Part shown: positions 22,392 through 32,308 of the stretch, piece after piece
Layout of the letters: the number at the start of each line of letters is the position of its first letter
Numbering within the stretch: the first letter of the stretch is position 1
NCBI RefSeq assembly: GCF_000315625.1
Contig: NW_005434671.1
Location: 62,001-126,000, forward strand
Source: Guillardia theta CCMP2712
Lineage: Eukaryota; Cryptophyceae; Pyrenomonadales; Geminigeraceae
Direction of reading: 5' to 3'
Length of the DNA: 64,000 nt
The notes under the pieces: generated by a model
The model's database searches: none
Told to the model about the DNA's origin: nothing
The model's input: only the letters and a program-made list of their open reading frames with translations
Made by a program: the position numbers and the translations under genes

Positions 22392-23915
22392 TCACTTGGG
22401 CCTGCACTCTGCAACCCTTGCCAGGATTGTTGGTTCGACGGGACTTCCTGAAAAAGCAAAGAATATGAATCTCCATCAGAAAAGTTTCTTCTGCGAACCT
22501 GTGAGATACAAAGGGCGCTGACCACTCTTGAGGTACTGTGCAATATTTGGTCGCTCCATCATACTGAGAAGTATGTTAGATCATCCTTTCCTGATTGCAG
22601 AGACACTTTTACGTGAACATAAATTTCGAGCAGTGGGGAAATCCATTGAAGCTTTCCTGCATGTCAGCCAATTGAGATATGAACCATTCACACTGAAATT
22701 TCATCTACCTTTCCTAGAATCATGGCAATCAGGTCCATTGCCTCAAATATCTGACGTGGAGATGAACAAGTCAAGGAACAATGCGAGTAGCCGCATCTGA
22801 GAATTTACAAAGTAATCTCCCATGCACGGAGCATCCTTGTTCACCAAGTATCCGCCATTAGATTTTGCAAGATTTTCAATCCTTGGAAGAAATCCATGAA
22901 TCCTTGCGTGACTGTTGACTGTGAGAAGGAGCAAGGTAATGAAAGGTATCCTTACAACTGCCCAACGGCACTTACTAGGTCTTCGGCTGCAATGGGTGTT
23001 AAAGAAAACCAGAACCAGTTCTTCGTCCACAAAATTACGTTTTGCATTTTGCATGGTGCCTATGATGTTGATGAGTTGCAAGGAGAGAACTGCACGCATT
23101 GAATGAGGCAAACTAAGCAGTACATTGCATTGAGCTCACGAATTATATCTTGGTGAGCAAAGCTGGTGAGGGAACTGCTCTTCAAATCAGAGTTCTTATC
23201 TTCAGCAATTGAGTGATTCTTCTAGGCTCTTACGCTGAACGTGCTGCAAGCTGTAAATCATTTGCATTTTGCTCCGCTGAGTGAATAAACGATCACAATG
23301 ACGAAGTACAGTACACATGCCATTCACCATGTCCTAGTTTGTTGTACAAGAAAGTTGAAATGGCCTCAGTCTGCAGGAGTAATAAGATGATAGACTGAAA
23401 ACTTTAATTGCCAACCTGTGAAAGCTGGAAGTTGTCCCACTCCAACACCGGAAGTGAGCCTGAAGAAATGCCATGATGTCACAAATGCCGACGGTACTTG
23501 ACTGACAGCACAGCATACCCCAAATGCCACTGATTGAGGCGTTGTTCTTCATGTTGAACCAGTTGCCGCTCATGATATTCTGATCCTTTGTAAGACATCA
23601 AGAGCAAATCTGACTCTGGCTTCACCTGCATGGAAATTCGGTCGTCTTTGAAGTTCGTGTTGGCATCCACCAACGCATAGCTGATGCGCAACAGCAAGAC
23701 AATGTTAGTCCTCGGATCAGCAAGACGATGACAAGGAATAAGAATTACCGAAGGGCCTGAGCTCTTCCCCTGCTCTCAAAGTAGCGGAGAACAACCTTGC
23801 CTGCCACGAAGATGTCAGTCGAAGAAGATCGAGGCTTCTGTAGAACCTTCAACAGCAGCAGCTGTCGACAAATTCCTTGCTGCATGACAGGATCAGAAGC
23901 GCGAAGTGACAGCAT
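22392..23915 (-). CDS. Glutathione S-transferase
   Basis: Spliced minus-strand gene. After about 40 N-terminal residues not typical of GSTs comes the thioredoxin-fold domain: KVVLRYFESRGRAQALRYAL (family YFxxRGRAExxR with the active-site Tyr), NWFNMKN, GSLPVLEWDNFQLSQ (the cis-Pro LPVLE block) and TEAISTFLYNKLG (glutathione-binding Gln/Thr/Glu). The C-terminal helical domain gives LPRIENLAKSNGGYL, CMGDYF and RPNIAQYLKSGQRP, ending RVAECRPK at 22392. GSTs conjugate glutathione to electrophiles; this looks closest to the alpha/mu/sigma type. Introns are 45-70 bases. The exon around 23100-23240 is the least certain. The N-terminal extension MLSLRASDPVMQQG could be a targeting or added region. 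Confidence 0.82.
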
Positions 23916-24149
23916 GGCGTATCGTCAGCCATGAAAGTCGCAGCGCATGTCGCTCCTATCACCCTCACCTGCTGCGCGCATGCAAGAGCGCAGCATTTTG
24001 TCGAGGAAAAATCCAACCCCGCCTCAGAGATGTTACGCCTCGTAAATCGTTTTGGAAACGCCCCCCCTCCCCCCCCGTCGGACGCTCAAAAGATGTAGAG
24101 ACAAGCCAGGAGACAAGCGCAGAGGACAAGAAAGGCAGTGATGATGATA

Positions 24150-24525
24150 CTTCATGCTCATACCTCATGCTCATACCTCATCCCCATACCTCATCCCCAT
24201 ACCTCATCCCCATACCTCATCCCCATACCTCATCCCCATACCTCATCCCCATACCTCATCCCCATACCTCATCCCCATACCTCATCCCCATACCTCATCC
24301 TCATGCCTCATCCCCATACCTCATCCCCATACCTCATCCCCATACCTCATCCCCATACCTCATCCCCATACCTCATCCCCATACCTCATCCCCATACCTC
24401 ATCCTCATGCCTCATCCCCATACCTCATCCCCATACCTCATCCCCATACCTCATCCCCAGACCTCATGGCAGACCTCATGGGCGCCATGAGGTATGGGGA
24501 TGAGGTAGTATGGGCATGAGGTCTG
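24150..24525. repeat. 13-base minisatellite with inverted end copies
   Basis: About 25 direct copies of ACCTCATCCCCAT (24150-24478) with a few TCATG variants, then after a short GGCGCC palindrome two to three copies in the opposite orientation (24489-24525). The unit is not a multiple of three, so all three frames stay open as SSPYLIPIPHPHT-type repeats; these are not genes. Confidence 0.95.
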
Positions 24526-24890
24526 GCGTTGCTTCAGCCTTCCTTGCCGTCTTCCCGATGTCGTCTTGGATTGCACTCGTGGAGGATCTAGGCGAGGGGG
24601 CTTCACTTAACGGACCATGCAGAGACGTGGGCGATCTTGACGGTAGAGCGGGGGGCGGGGAGGGGGGACATGCTTGCGCGAGCGAGGGAAGGGGAGGGAA
24701 GGTAGCGAGAAGGGAGGGGAGGGAGTCTGTAAGTAAGAGGGGGACGGAAAGCTTCATATCTGATGGGGAGCAGTTACGGAGGTCTGGATGTTAGGAGACA
24801 CAGTCGGAGGCCCGTCACTTCAGGCCCGGGCCTGGGAGTCAGCACCAGCCTGACCGAGGCTGCGCGAACTGACTTCGAGAGTCAGAAACG

Positions 24891-25023
24891 TTTGAAGCCT
24901 TGTGTCAAGTTGAGGCGAATTTGTTGGTACATCCTTTCCTCCTTCGCTTGTCTTTTCCATAAAAAGATATCAATCTCGCAAACTACTCGAGACTCGAACT
25001 GGTGATGCTGCACTGCGGCACTG
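24891..25023 (+). repeat. Dispersed repeat R1, copy A
   Basis: 133 bases matching 26767-26899 with three substitutions. On the minus strand it contains GTTCGAGTC, which resembles a polymerase III B box, behind a possible A box; a tRNA-derived SINE is one reading (inference). The adjoining 25024-25200 has internal GGGCCGCAAGGCTTC repeats that copy B shares only in part. Confidence 0.85.
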
Positions 25024-26766
25024 TCAAGCCTTCGGGCCAGCCAGCCTGACTGAGGCTGGGCAAGGCTTCAAGTTGACTTCCTGACATGGGCCGCAAGGCT
25101 CCACGAGTCAACTTGACTCTGCCTGACCTGGGCCGCAAGGCTTCAAGTTGACTGGCCGCTGTTTGACGGAGACCGCAAGTCTTCACGGTGCTGCCAAGTT
25201 GCCCTCGGCCCCGCCAGCTCTTCATTTTTTCCCCTCTGGAGTTTGCCTCCTTCAAGCGTCAGCTTCCATATCAGAGGGGCGGGGAAGGTTTCACACCTCA
25301 AGCAGGGGGTAGTCTATCTGCTTGTTACATACCCCTCCTTCAAGCGGACGAGCAGGATCTGGCCCTCCCTCCCCTACTGGCTTCCTTCCTGAGGGTGCAT
25401 CAGGCCCTGGTTGGTCGTGGAGTGCTGCAATATATCCCCTCGGTGACCTGATGACGCACGTCTAACGCACGTCTAACGTCTGAGCAACGAGATCCATCGC
25501 CTGCTCTCTTTCAGCTCGCGGGTGAACCTCCTTTTCTCCCCACCCAGCGTTCAGTCAGAGGACGGTTGATGCAGACTTTTCCCCCTCATCTTGAGCAGCG
25601 GGCGCACTTATCCCCGGTTCTATCCCCCCGAGTCAACGAGTCAGTCTTCTAGCCCGTTCCCCCTGAAGCCCCTCCTCCGGAAGGCTCTGAACCCTCAGCG
25701 GGGCTTGCACTACTCTCTGATGCAGGCCACCACCATGGGCGACCTCTGGCTCCCTGCCCTTTCCACCGCCACCTGGAATTCCAGTCCCACCCAAAACAAG
25801 ATCTCGGATCATCGCGTAAGCTATGCCGCCCATCACCCGCCGCGGGGAAGCCTTTCTTCGCTTCACTGCAGGTAGATGGTCTTCGTCATGCTCACGATTT
25901 GCGGTTTCTCTGGTACCTGGCGGATCACCATGGAACCTCCGCTACGCTGACAGCGGAGTGGGATGGATGCGCTCAGAAGCCGGTGTATGGAGACCCTGCC
26001 TTTCATCGTCTGCCGCGTGCTCGTCTGTTTCGGCAGTCTCGAGCTCGCATGGGGCTTGCAAATATGTCCATGGAGCCGGTTTCTTCCACTAAGGTAAGGC
26101 AGTCAACTTGATTCAGTGGAAGCAGAGGCGCTTCTATCACTGCAGTTTCCATGGCTCTTGCCGAAACGTTTGTGTTAGAACTTTTTCGTTCTTGTGTAGA
26201 TGCTTGTTCACTTGGTGCGTCAGTAACTTACCTGATCACGTTTGATCTGATGGCGATCGCCTAGTTGCAGTACGAGACGCTTGCGTTGACCTCAGCCTGC
26301 TTGTACCAGACTGTAGATGACACGTTCAGGCTAAAGGCACCAACCCCTCAAACAATGCACTACTCGATGTCTGAATCTCGCGTGCAAAGAGCCGAATGTA
26401 GCGTGATGAGTTTTACAAGCTGACCTAGAGGTATAATCTATCATCACGAACAACTCTTCTATGCTCAATCAAAGCGTAAAAGGTCGAAGGTATCGGTTGT
26501 TCCTCCGTATGTGCTTCCTTCTAGGCGAGCCTGCACATGATTTGGTGAGCTTGACGATCTCCGTCGCACGAGGCTGGGCCGTCTGACTTGCATCTGCTTA
26601 CAGCTCATCTCAAGCTGAGCTTCATGAAAAATGCTTGCCTTTGACGTTCAACGAGGGCTCCGCGCATACGCAAAGAAGGACCTCCCGATCCCTGGAGTTC
26701 CTGTGAGGGTGAGGTGATGGCATTAGCTCATCTAGGCTTGGAGGTCGGCGCGAGCGGCGAACTGAC
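25024..26766. other. Repeat-bounded region without a supported gene
   Basis: Between the two R1 copies lie several short plus-strand frames (25188-25451, 25591-25875, 25823-26092) rich in Pro, Ser and Arg, and a short one near 26275-26425. None has a domain I recognise and no splice chain is convincing. It could be a decayed element, since R1 bounds it, but no integrase, transposase or reverse transcriptase motif was seen. Confidence 0.4.
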
Positions 26767-26899
26767 TTTGAAGCCTTGTGTCAAGTTGAGGCGGATTTGT
26801 TGGTACACCCTTTCCTCCTTCGCTTGTCTTTTCCATAAAAAGATATCAATCTCGCAAACTACTCGAGACTCGAACTGGTGACGCTGCACTGCGGCACTG
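26767..26899 (+). repeat. Dispersed repeat R1, copy B
   Basis: Same orientation as copy A and 1.9 kb from it. It is followed directly by GCCTGACCTGGGCCGCAAGGCTT, which in copy A lies about 97 bases further on, so B looks like an internally deleted version. Confidence 0.85.
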
Positions 26900-27332
26900 C
26901 CTGACCTGGGCCGCAAGGCTTCTCCTTCTTCTCTCATACCCCTGGCTTCCTATTGTTAGAGAAAGGTATGGATTATCAGTTCGCAAATGACAGCTCTCCC
27001 TGATCGCTAGGGTGAAGAAGGAGGTTCCTTGTATTGAAAACCTCGCAAAAGAGAGCAATCCAAGGAAGAGCTTAAGACTAGGTCCATTCAGCAAACATGT
27101 CAATCAGATCAGCACATTTTCTTGTCTGTGTCATCGTCCACTTTCTCACTCCATGATTGCAAGTGGATGATTTCTGAGATCGCCGAGGTTGATGGAACTC
27201 GTTTGTCCGAGCAGTTCTTCGATCGATATGTGCGCCGATCTTGTCTCATCTTTAACTGTACTGTCGACCTCCAGCATGCTTGTAACATCTACAGAAGATT
27301 AAGAATTATGACTGCTCCGGCGGCGGCTTGCA

Positions 27333-29259
27333 CTAGTTCCCTCTATTTAAACTTTTTATTGCGACTCTCTTCGACAGGACCATCGCATACTGCGTCAGAT
27401 TGTACTCTGCCAACTCCTTTGGTATTGACCCCTCAAACTTGAAGCTTTGAGCTCGTCTCCTGGAGCGCTTTCGTTCCAGGTGTTCAGGTAGAACAAACAC
27501 AAAGCATACGCTTTCAATCGTGTTCTTGACTCGCAAGGCCTTCAAGATTTGATAAAGAGGTTCAAGCTTGATCGGATGCTTCCCCGCCCCTGTCATCTGG
27601 AACATGTACAGTACCCCGCTCTTCGATAAGGACAAGGCATCCATGCACGGAAAGTTTCGAGCCTTGGGCTTGCAGTATGTGTTGTAAGTGATCACCATAT
27701 CCTTCATCGCTCCATACGATTTCGGGAACTCGTAGAACGTTTGTGATGCTTTCAGGATCAGATCTTTCACTGCAGCCTCGTCGTCCCCATCCGTTTGCAG
27801 CCTGTGAAGTTTGAACTTTCCTCCTCGCTTCAGCACCTCATGTGCAACATATTCAAAAGCTGAACCAGGAGTATTTTCAAAACCAGGACGCGAGAAAGCC
27901 AAGTCAACAAACTGAACCCTGTCATGCCGGACAAGCTGTGCAAAGATAATCCTCTCAGCCCTGTTTGAGCATATCCGAGCGGTGAAGGTCTTATAGTCCG
28001 ACTTGGGGTAAAGGTGAATCAGCTTCGATGGCGTTCCCAGGTCCTGGTTGGAAGCCACAACGATCTTTCTCTCTAGGTCTGAACAGCCATCTATCTCCAT
28101 AGCAGCCTCCTTGAGAAGCTCCTCAGGTCCAATGATTAAGTTCCTCGGTATGTTGCCCCAGTCCTTGATGATCTTCCTGGCTTATTGCTCGTTAATGCGC
28201 CCCTTGTGCATCTCAATGAAGATTTCCATCTCCTTGTCTGACCACACCGGCAAGAAATATCGCTGCGCGAAATAATCATTCGAAATGTCCTTGAACTGCC
28301 TCTTCTTCGGTGAAGAGATTATAATTGTTCTTGCTATTTCTGATATCTCGTAGTCCCCCCGCTCGCTGTACAGGTCACAGATATACCACACCCGATTGGT
28401 TTCAAGAAACACAGAAATTTCAGAAGTTTCCTTCCTCAGGTAATACCATTTCCTTCCGTCGAAGTACCAATACTGAGTTCCTATCTGATAGACCACTTGC
28501 TCATTAGACCGGAGAATATGAAGGAGCAAGAAGTACGCAAAGCAGGTTTTCCCAATACCTGGAGTTCCTGTCAGAATCAAAGGGCGAACTCGTTTGACTG
28601 GCTCTTTGTCCTTGAACGTCTCTGGGACCAGGTTGAATTGATCTACAATTATCTGCAGCATCTTGAAGTAGCACTCACGTAGGAAAAGCTGATTTCCAAA
28701 TTCCTCTTGGCCTCGCAAGCATATAGAAAACTTTACTATCTCATTGGCCAACAAGGTGTTCCCTTTGCGCGTAATGTAGAGAAGCTCGTTCAAAAAAGCT
28801 AGCATGCATTCTATCATTTTTATCAGATGACAAATGATCATCACATTTCATGCAGTCTATACCTTTCGATTTTGACATATACTCTGTTCGAAGTACACGA
28901 ATTCCATTCCCTTCTAGCTTGTCAAGCTTCTTGAAAAGCTGCTTCTCCTCCTCTCGAAGCTGCTTTTTTTTCTCTCGAAGCTGCTTCTTCTCCTCTCGGA
29001 GCTGCTTCTTCTTCTCTTGCCAGTAGCTTCGCATATTTGGGTCAGAGATGAAGTTCCTCTCTGCCACTTCTATCTTTCCATCAATTGCTTCAATCTGTTC
29101 ACCAACCCTGGCGATCGTCTCATTCACTCTGCTGATCTCCTCCTTTACCCACGCGATCCTCTCATCAGGGAGCTCGTCTACAGGGAAACCATCATGAGCC
29201 ATATTCCATCTTGCACCACTTCCTCCTCGTATCTTCATGCAAGAGTCCTGGAGTGACAT
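27333..29259 (-). pseudogene. Crinkler/RHS-like P-loop NTPase-nuclease effector, in-frame stop
   Basis: Starts at the ATG at 29259. A charged coiled coil with KKKQLREEKKQLRE-type repeats comes first. A 52-base intron (28811-28862, GT-AG) restores frame. The P-loop NTPase follows with Walker A LTGTPGIGKTCFAYFLL, typical of CR (Crinkler/RHS-like) proteins. After an in-frame TAA (28182-28184) the same frame continues with PRNLIIGPEELLKEA and a restriction-endonuclease-like domain: GSAFEYVAHEVLKRGG, NFPCMDAL and YMFQMTGAGKHPI supply the Glu, Asp and Gln/Thr expected of that fold. Known relatives are DNA-targeting effectors or intragenomic-conflict proteins, often in many copies. Either the stop kills this copy or an unseen intron removes it; the former is simpler. 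Confidence 0.72.
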
Positions 29260-29656
29260 ATCTGCCTTGACCTGACAAACACGTTGACAGCAAATCGAAG
29301 TTGCTAGCTCCTATAATCGAATCGAAGCATGTCAAATCGAGCGCATGCAGCAAGGCAGATGTCTCCACCTCTGCGATTGCCGTGTACATCGGGACCAGAC
29401 AAAGAAGCAGAGACACGATCTCATCGTGTCCCATTGCTACCACCATTGTCAGTATCAACCTTGTCCAAGGAGCGTATACCACAAAAATCCGCCTCAACAG
29501 AAAACTAGCAAAAGGAAAAGGCAGCAAAAACCTTCAGTAGGGGAACAGATTCATCTTTGATTTGCCCTCAACAGTCGGTACCCAATTAATTTACTCAACT
29601 TGATTAAATTTGCGCGTAAAAGGAGGCTGGATGGGAGATGAAAGCGAGGCGACGAG

Positions 29657-29718
<62 letters not shown>

Positions 29719-29894
29719 TATGCATTATATGGCTGAAGATGATATCATCTGGTGCAGATAAGAAAAGAAGAAGCATAAAGTAGCAGAGAGTGAGGGCTTT
29801 CACTTAAGAATGTTAGAATGTTTCACGAACTGACGGATAATCAGCACAGGTTGGAAGGTGGCATGAATCTTTAACCGAGGTAGAAAATTTCGAG
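29260..29894. repeat. Intergenic region with (GAGGAC)n microsatellite
   Basis: The repeat proper is 29647-29719, about a dozen GAGGAC units that read as VLVLVL on the minus strand. The rest of the interval holds only short unsupported frames and probably the promoters of the divergent neighbours. Confidence 0.7.
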
Positions 29895-32092
29895 ATGGAT
29901 AAGACATTCAGAGCTTCTCAAATTTGCTTTATCGTTTTCACTTCGCTCATCCTGCAATGCTCCGCTTTTTCCACTTTTTGTTCGCCTACTAGTTTCAAGA
30001 CATCCAGATTTCAACGCCTGTCACCCTGTATGTGCGAGGAGCAAGGGTCCCAAGTCCAGGGGACAGATGGAGCATCGGCCATGTGCGGAGTGCCGGTGAA
30101 CAGCTTCCTGCATCAGCAGAAGGAGCTGGTGGGGCAGGCTATTCCTGGAGCGCAGCCTCGGTCGAGCTGGACTGATGCCCTGTCAGCTCCAGCGATCCCT
30201 AGGGTGATGAGCGGGAAAACGATGGAGGAGATGCCAGCTGGGAAGAAGCAGAAGGAAATCTCGGGCCGAGCTCGTCCTGACTGGTTCCGTGTTCCTGCTC
30301 CTCCCCCTAAAGACGCAAGCACCAAGTACAACAAGCTCAAGGATGGACTGCGCGATCTCAAGCTTCATACGGTATGACCCTGACTCAGTGCTTCCACCCT
30401 CCCTCCCTCCCTCCCTCCCTCCCTCCCTCCCTCCCTCCATCCATCCATCCATCCATCCATCCATCCATCCATCCATCCATCCATCCATCCATCCATCCAT
30501 CCATCCATCCCTTTTCATGAGCAGGAAGTCACTAGTTTTACCTTCCCCGGCAGGTCTGTGAGGAGGCTCAGTGCCCCAACATCGGAGAGTGTTGGAACGG
30601 AGGAACGGGAACGATCATGCTGCTGGGAGACACTTGCACGAGAGCATGCAAGTTCTGTGCCGTCAAGACGTCCAACTCTCCTCCTCCTCCTGACCCGGAG
30701 GAGCCCTTCAACACCGCCAAGGCCATCGCTGAGTGGGGCCTCGACTATGTCGTCCTTACTTCCGTTGATCGCGACGACATGCCAGACGGCGGAGCCTCAC
30801 ACTTCGCACAGACAGTCCAGTACATCAAGGTAACATGGAGGAGGCACAAGTAGAGCTGAGCCGGCTGCAGGTGTGGAACCCCAAGATTCTGGTTGAGTGT
30901 CTTGTGTCAGACTTCCAGGGTATGGAGGAATCAGTCAAGACCCTGGCGCTCTCGGGTACCAAGTCTTGTCAAGAACAAGGTTTGACATGCTGTGAACACT
31001 TGTGCAGGTTTGGACGTGTATGCGCATAATATCGAGACTGTCGAGCGCTTGCAACCGGTTGTTAATCCTTGCCAAGCCCTGCAGTTCCCTCTTTTCTTTC
31101 TGTTTGAATTCCCTTCATAATCATGCTCTTCCATGCATACCTGCGCATCGTGATTTCTGCCCCCTTCTCTCCTCGTTACCCTTACCATCGTGCTTCTAGT
31201 TTGTTCGGGACAAGCGGGCCAACTACAGACAATCACTTCACGTGCTCGAGCACGCCAAGAAGGTGAAAGGCATGGCCAGCAGAAGATTCGCTGATGGGCG
31301 ATGCAGGTGAATCCAAAACTCTTCACCAAGTCATCCATAATGCTTGGGCTTGGAGAGACAAAAGAAGAAGTAAGAGTACTCCATGGATCTCTACCTGCTC
31401 GAATCTGATTATCATGTGCTTGTAGGTGAAGCAAACTATGCTAGATTTGCGTTCCTGCGGTGCTTCCTTCTCTCCCTCCTTCCCATCTCCCTGCTATTCC
31501 CTCTCTGCTGCCTCTTTCCTCTCCCTCCTCTCTCCTACCTACTTCTTCCTTCTCTTCGTTACCGTCAGTTGCAGGCACAGACGTTCTCACCCTCGGACAA
31601 TATCTCCGTCCTTCTCCCCACCACCTTGCCGTGCAGGAATTCGTTACTCCTGAAGTGTTTGACGAGCTTCGGAAGGTGAAGAGGACGAGAGGAGGAGGAG
31701 GAGGAGGAAGAGGAGGAGTAGAAGTCATGATGTGGTGCGGCAGATGGGAGAGGAGATGGGCTTCAAGTACGTTGCTGCAGGCCCGATGGTGCGATCAAGC
31801 TATAAAGCTGGTGATCATTCAGCTCTGAATTCGCCTTGTGCTGCTTTCTGAGCAGTGAACAGGAGAGTTCTTTTTGGAGAACATGATCCGAAGTGCGAAT
31901 GAGGAGGAGGCAAAGAAACTTCTAGGTCAGTGAAGGCTATCGGGGAAGGGAGGAAGGGCAGGGGGAGGAGAAAGGAGGATCATGGGAAAGCCATAGCCAT
32001 GTAGCTGCGCATGGTTGTCCTAACGCTGTTGACGTGCAGAGGATTTCAAGACTGGACATGAGCATCACCGAACGATCAAGCAGAGCAAGTAG
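29895..32092 (+). CDS. LIPA: Plastid-targeted lipoyl synthase
   Basis: Radical-SAM enzyme inserting two sulfurs into octanoylated lipoyl domains, here probably for plastid pyruvate dehydrogenase. Residues 1-26 are an ER signal peptide ([15 protein letters not shown]) followed by FSTFCSP and a basic Ser/Thr-rich transit stretch. The core has both cluster motifs: [12 protein letters not shown] for the auxiliary cluster and CTRACKFC for the radical-SAM cluster. Further blocks are [31 protein letters not shown] and [16 protein letters not shown]. At least seven introns are removed, including one (30375-30554) filled with (CCCT)n/(CATC)n repeats. The last exon ends TIKQSK, stop 32090-32092. The exon around 31.8-31.92 kb carries the SSYKAGEFF-type conserved end. 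Confidence 0.93.
30396..30510. repeat. (CCCT)n-(CATC)n microsatellite in lipoyl synthase intron
   Basis: About ten CCCT units followed by about eighteen CATC units inside one intron, between the exon ending LKLHT and the exon starting CEEAQCPN. This is likely a highly variable locus. Confidence 0.9.
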
Positions 32093-32308
32093 ATGAAAGT
32101 AATAGAGCCAAAGAAAGATGTCAAGACTCTTATTTCCAATTGTTGAGATGAAATATTACAATGACTGTAAATGGTGTTCCGAGGGTCTGACAAGTTAAGA
32201 TGAGCTACAGAGGGGGAGAGGAGCAGATCGGGAGAGAAACTTTCATCGTCTCATTTCTCATCCTCATGCTGCCCCTGAGCAATTCCCCTGAGCTTCATGA
32301 TGGCATCG

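Noticed and set aside
23334..23697. Idea that MAFLQ-containing frame was a TMEM231-like ciliary protein
   Set aside because: Splicing removes that stretch; the flanking exons form a glutathione S-transferase.
24150..24478. Possible CRISPR array
   Set aside because: Repeats are contiguous with no unique spacers, and the DNA is eukaryotic.
24138..24519. Long open frames of SSPYLIPIPHPHT repeats
   Set aside because: They are translations of the 13-base minisatellite, open in all three frames because the unit length is not a multiple of three.
25188..26092. Retroelement ORF between the R1 repeats
   Set aside because: No reverse transcriptase, integrase or gag-type motif is readable in any frame.
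28741..28862. Frameshift in the Crinkler-like gene
   Set aside because: A 52-base GT-AG intron (28811-28862) accounts for the change of frame.
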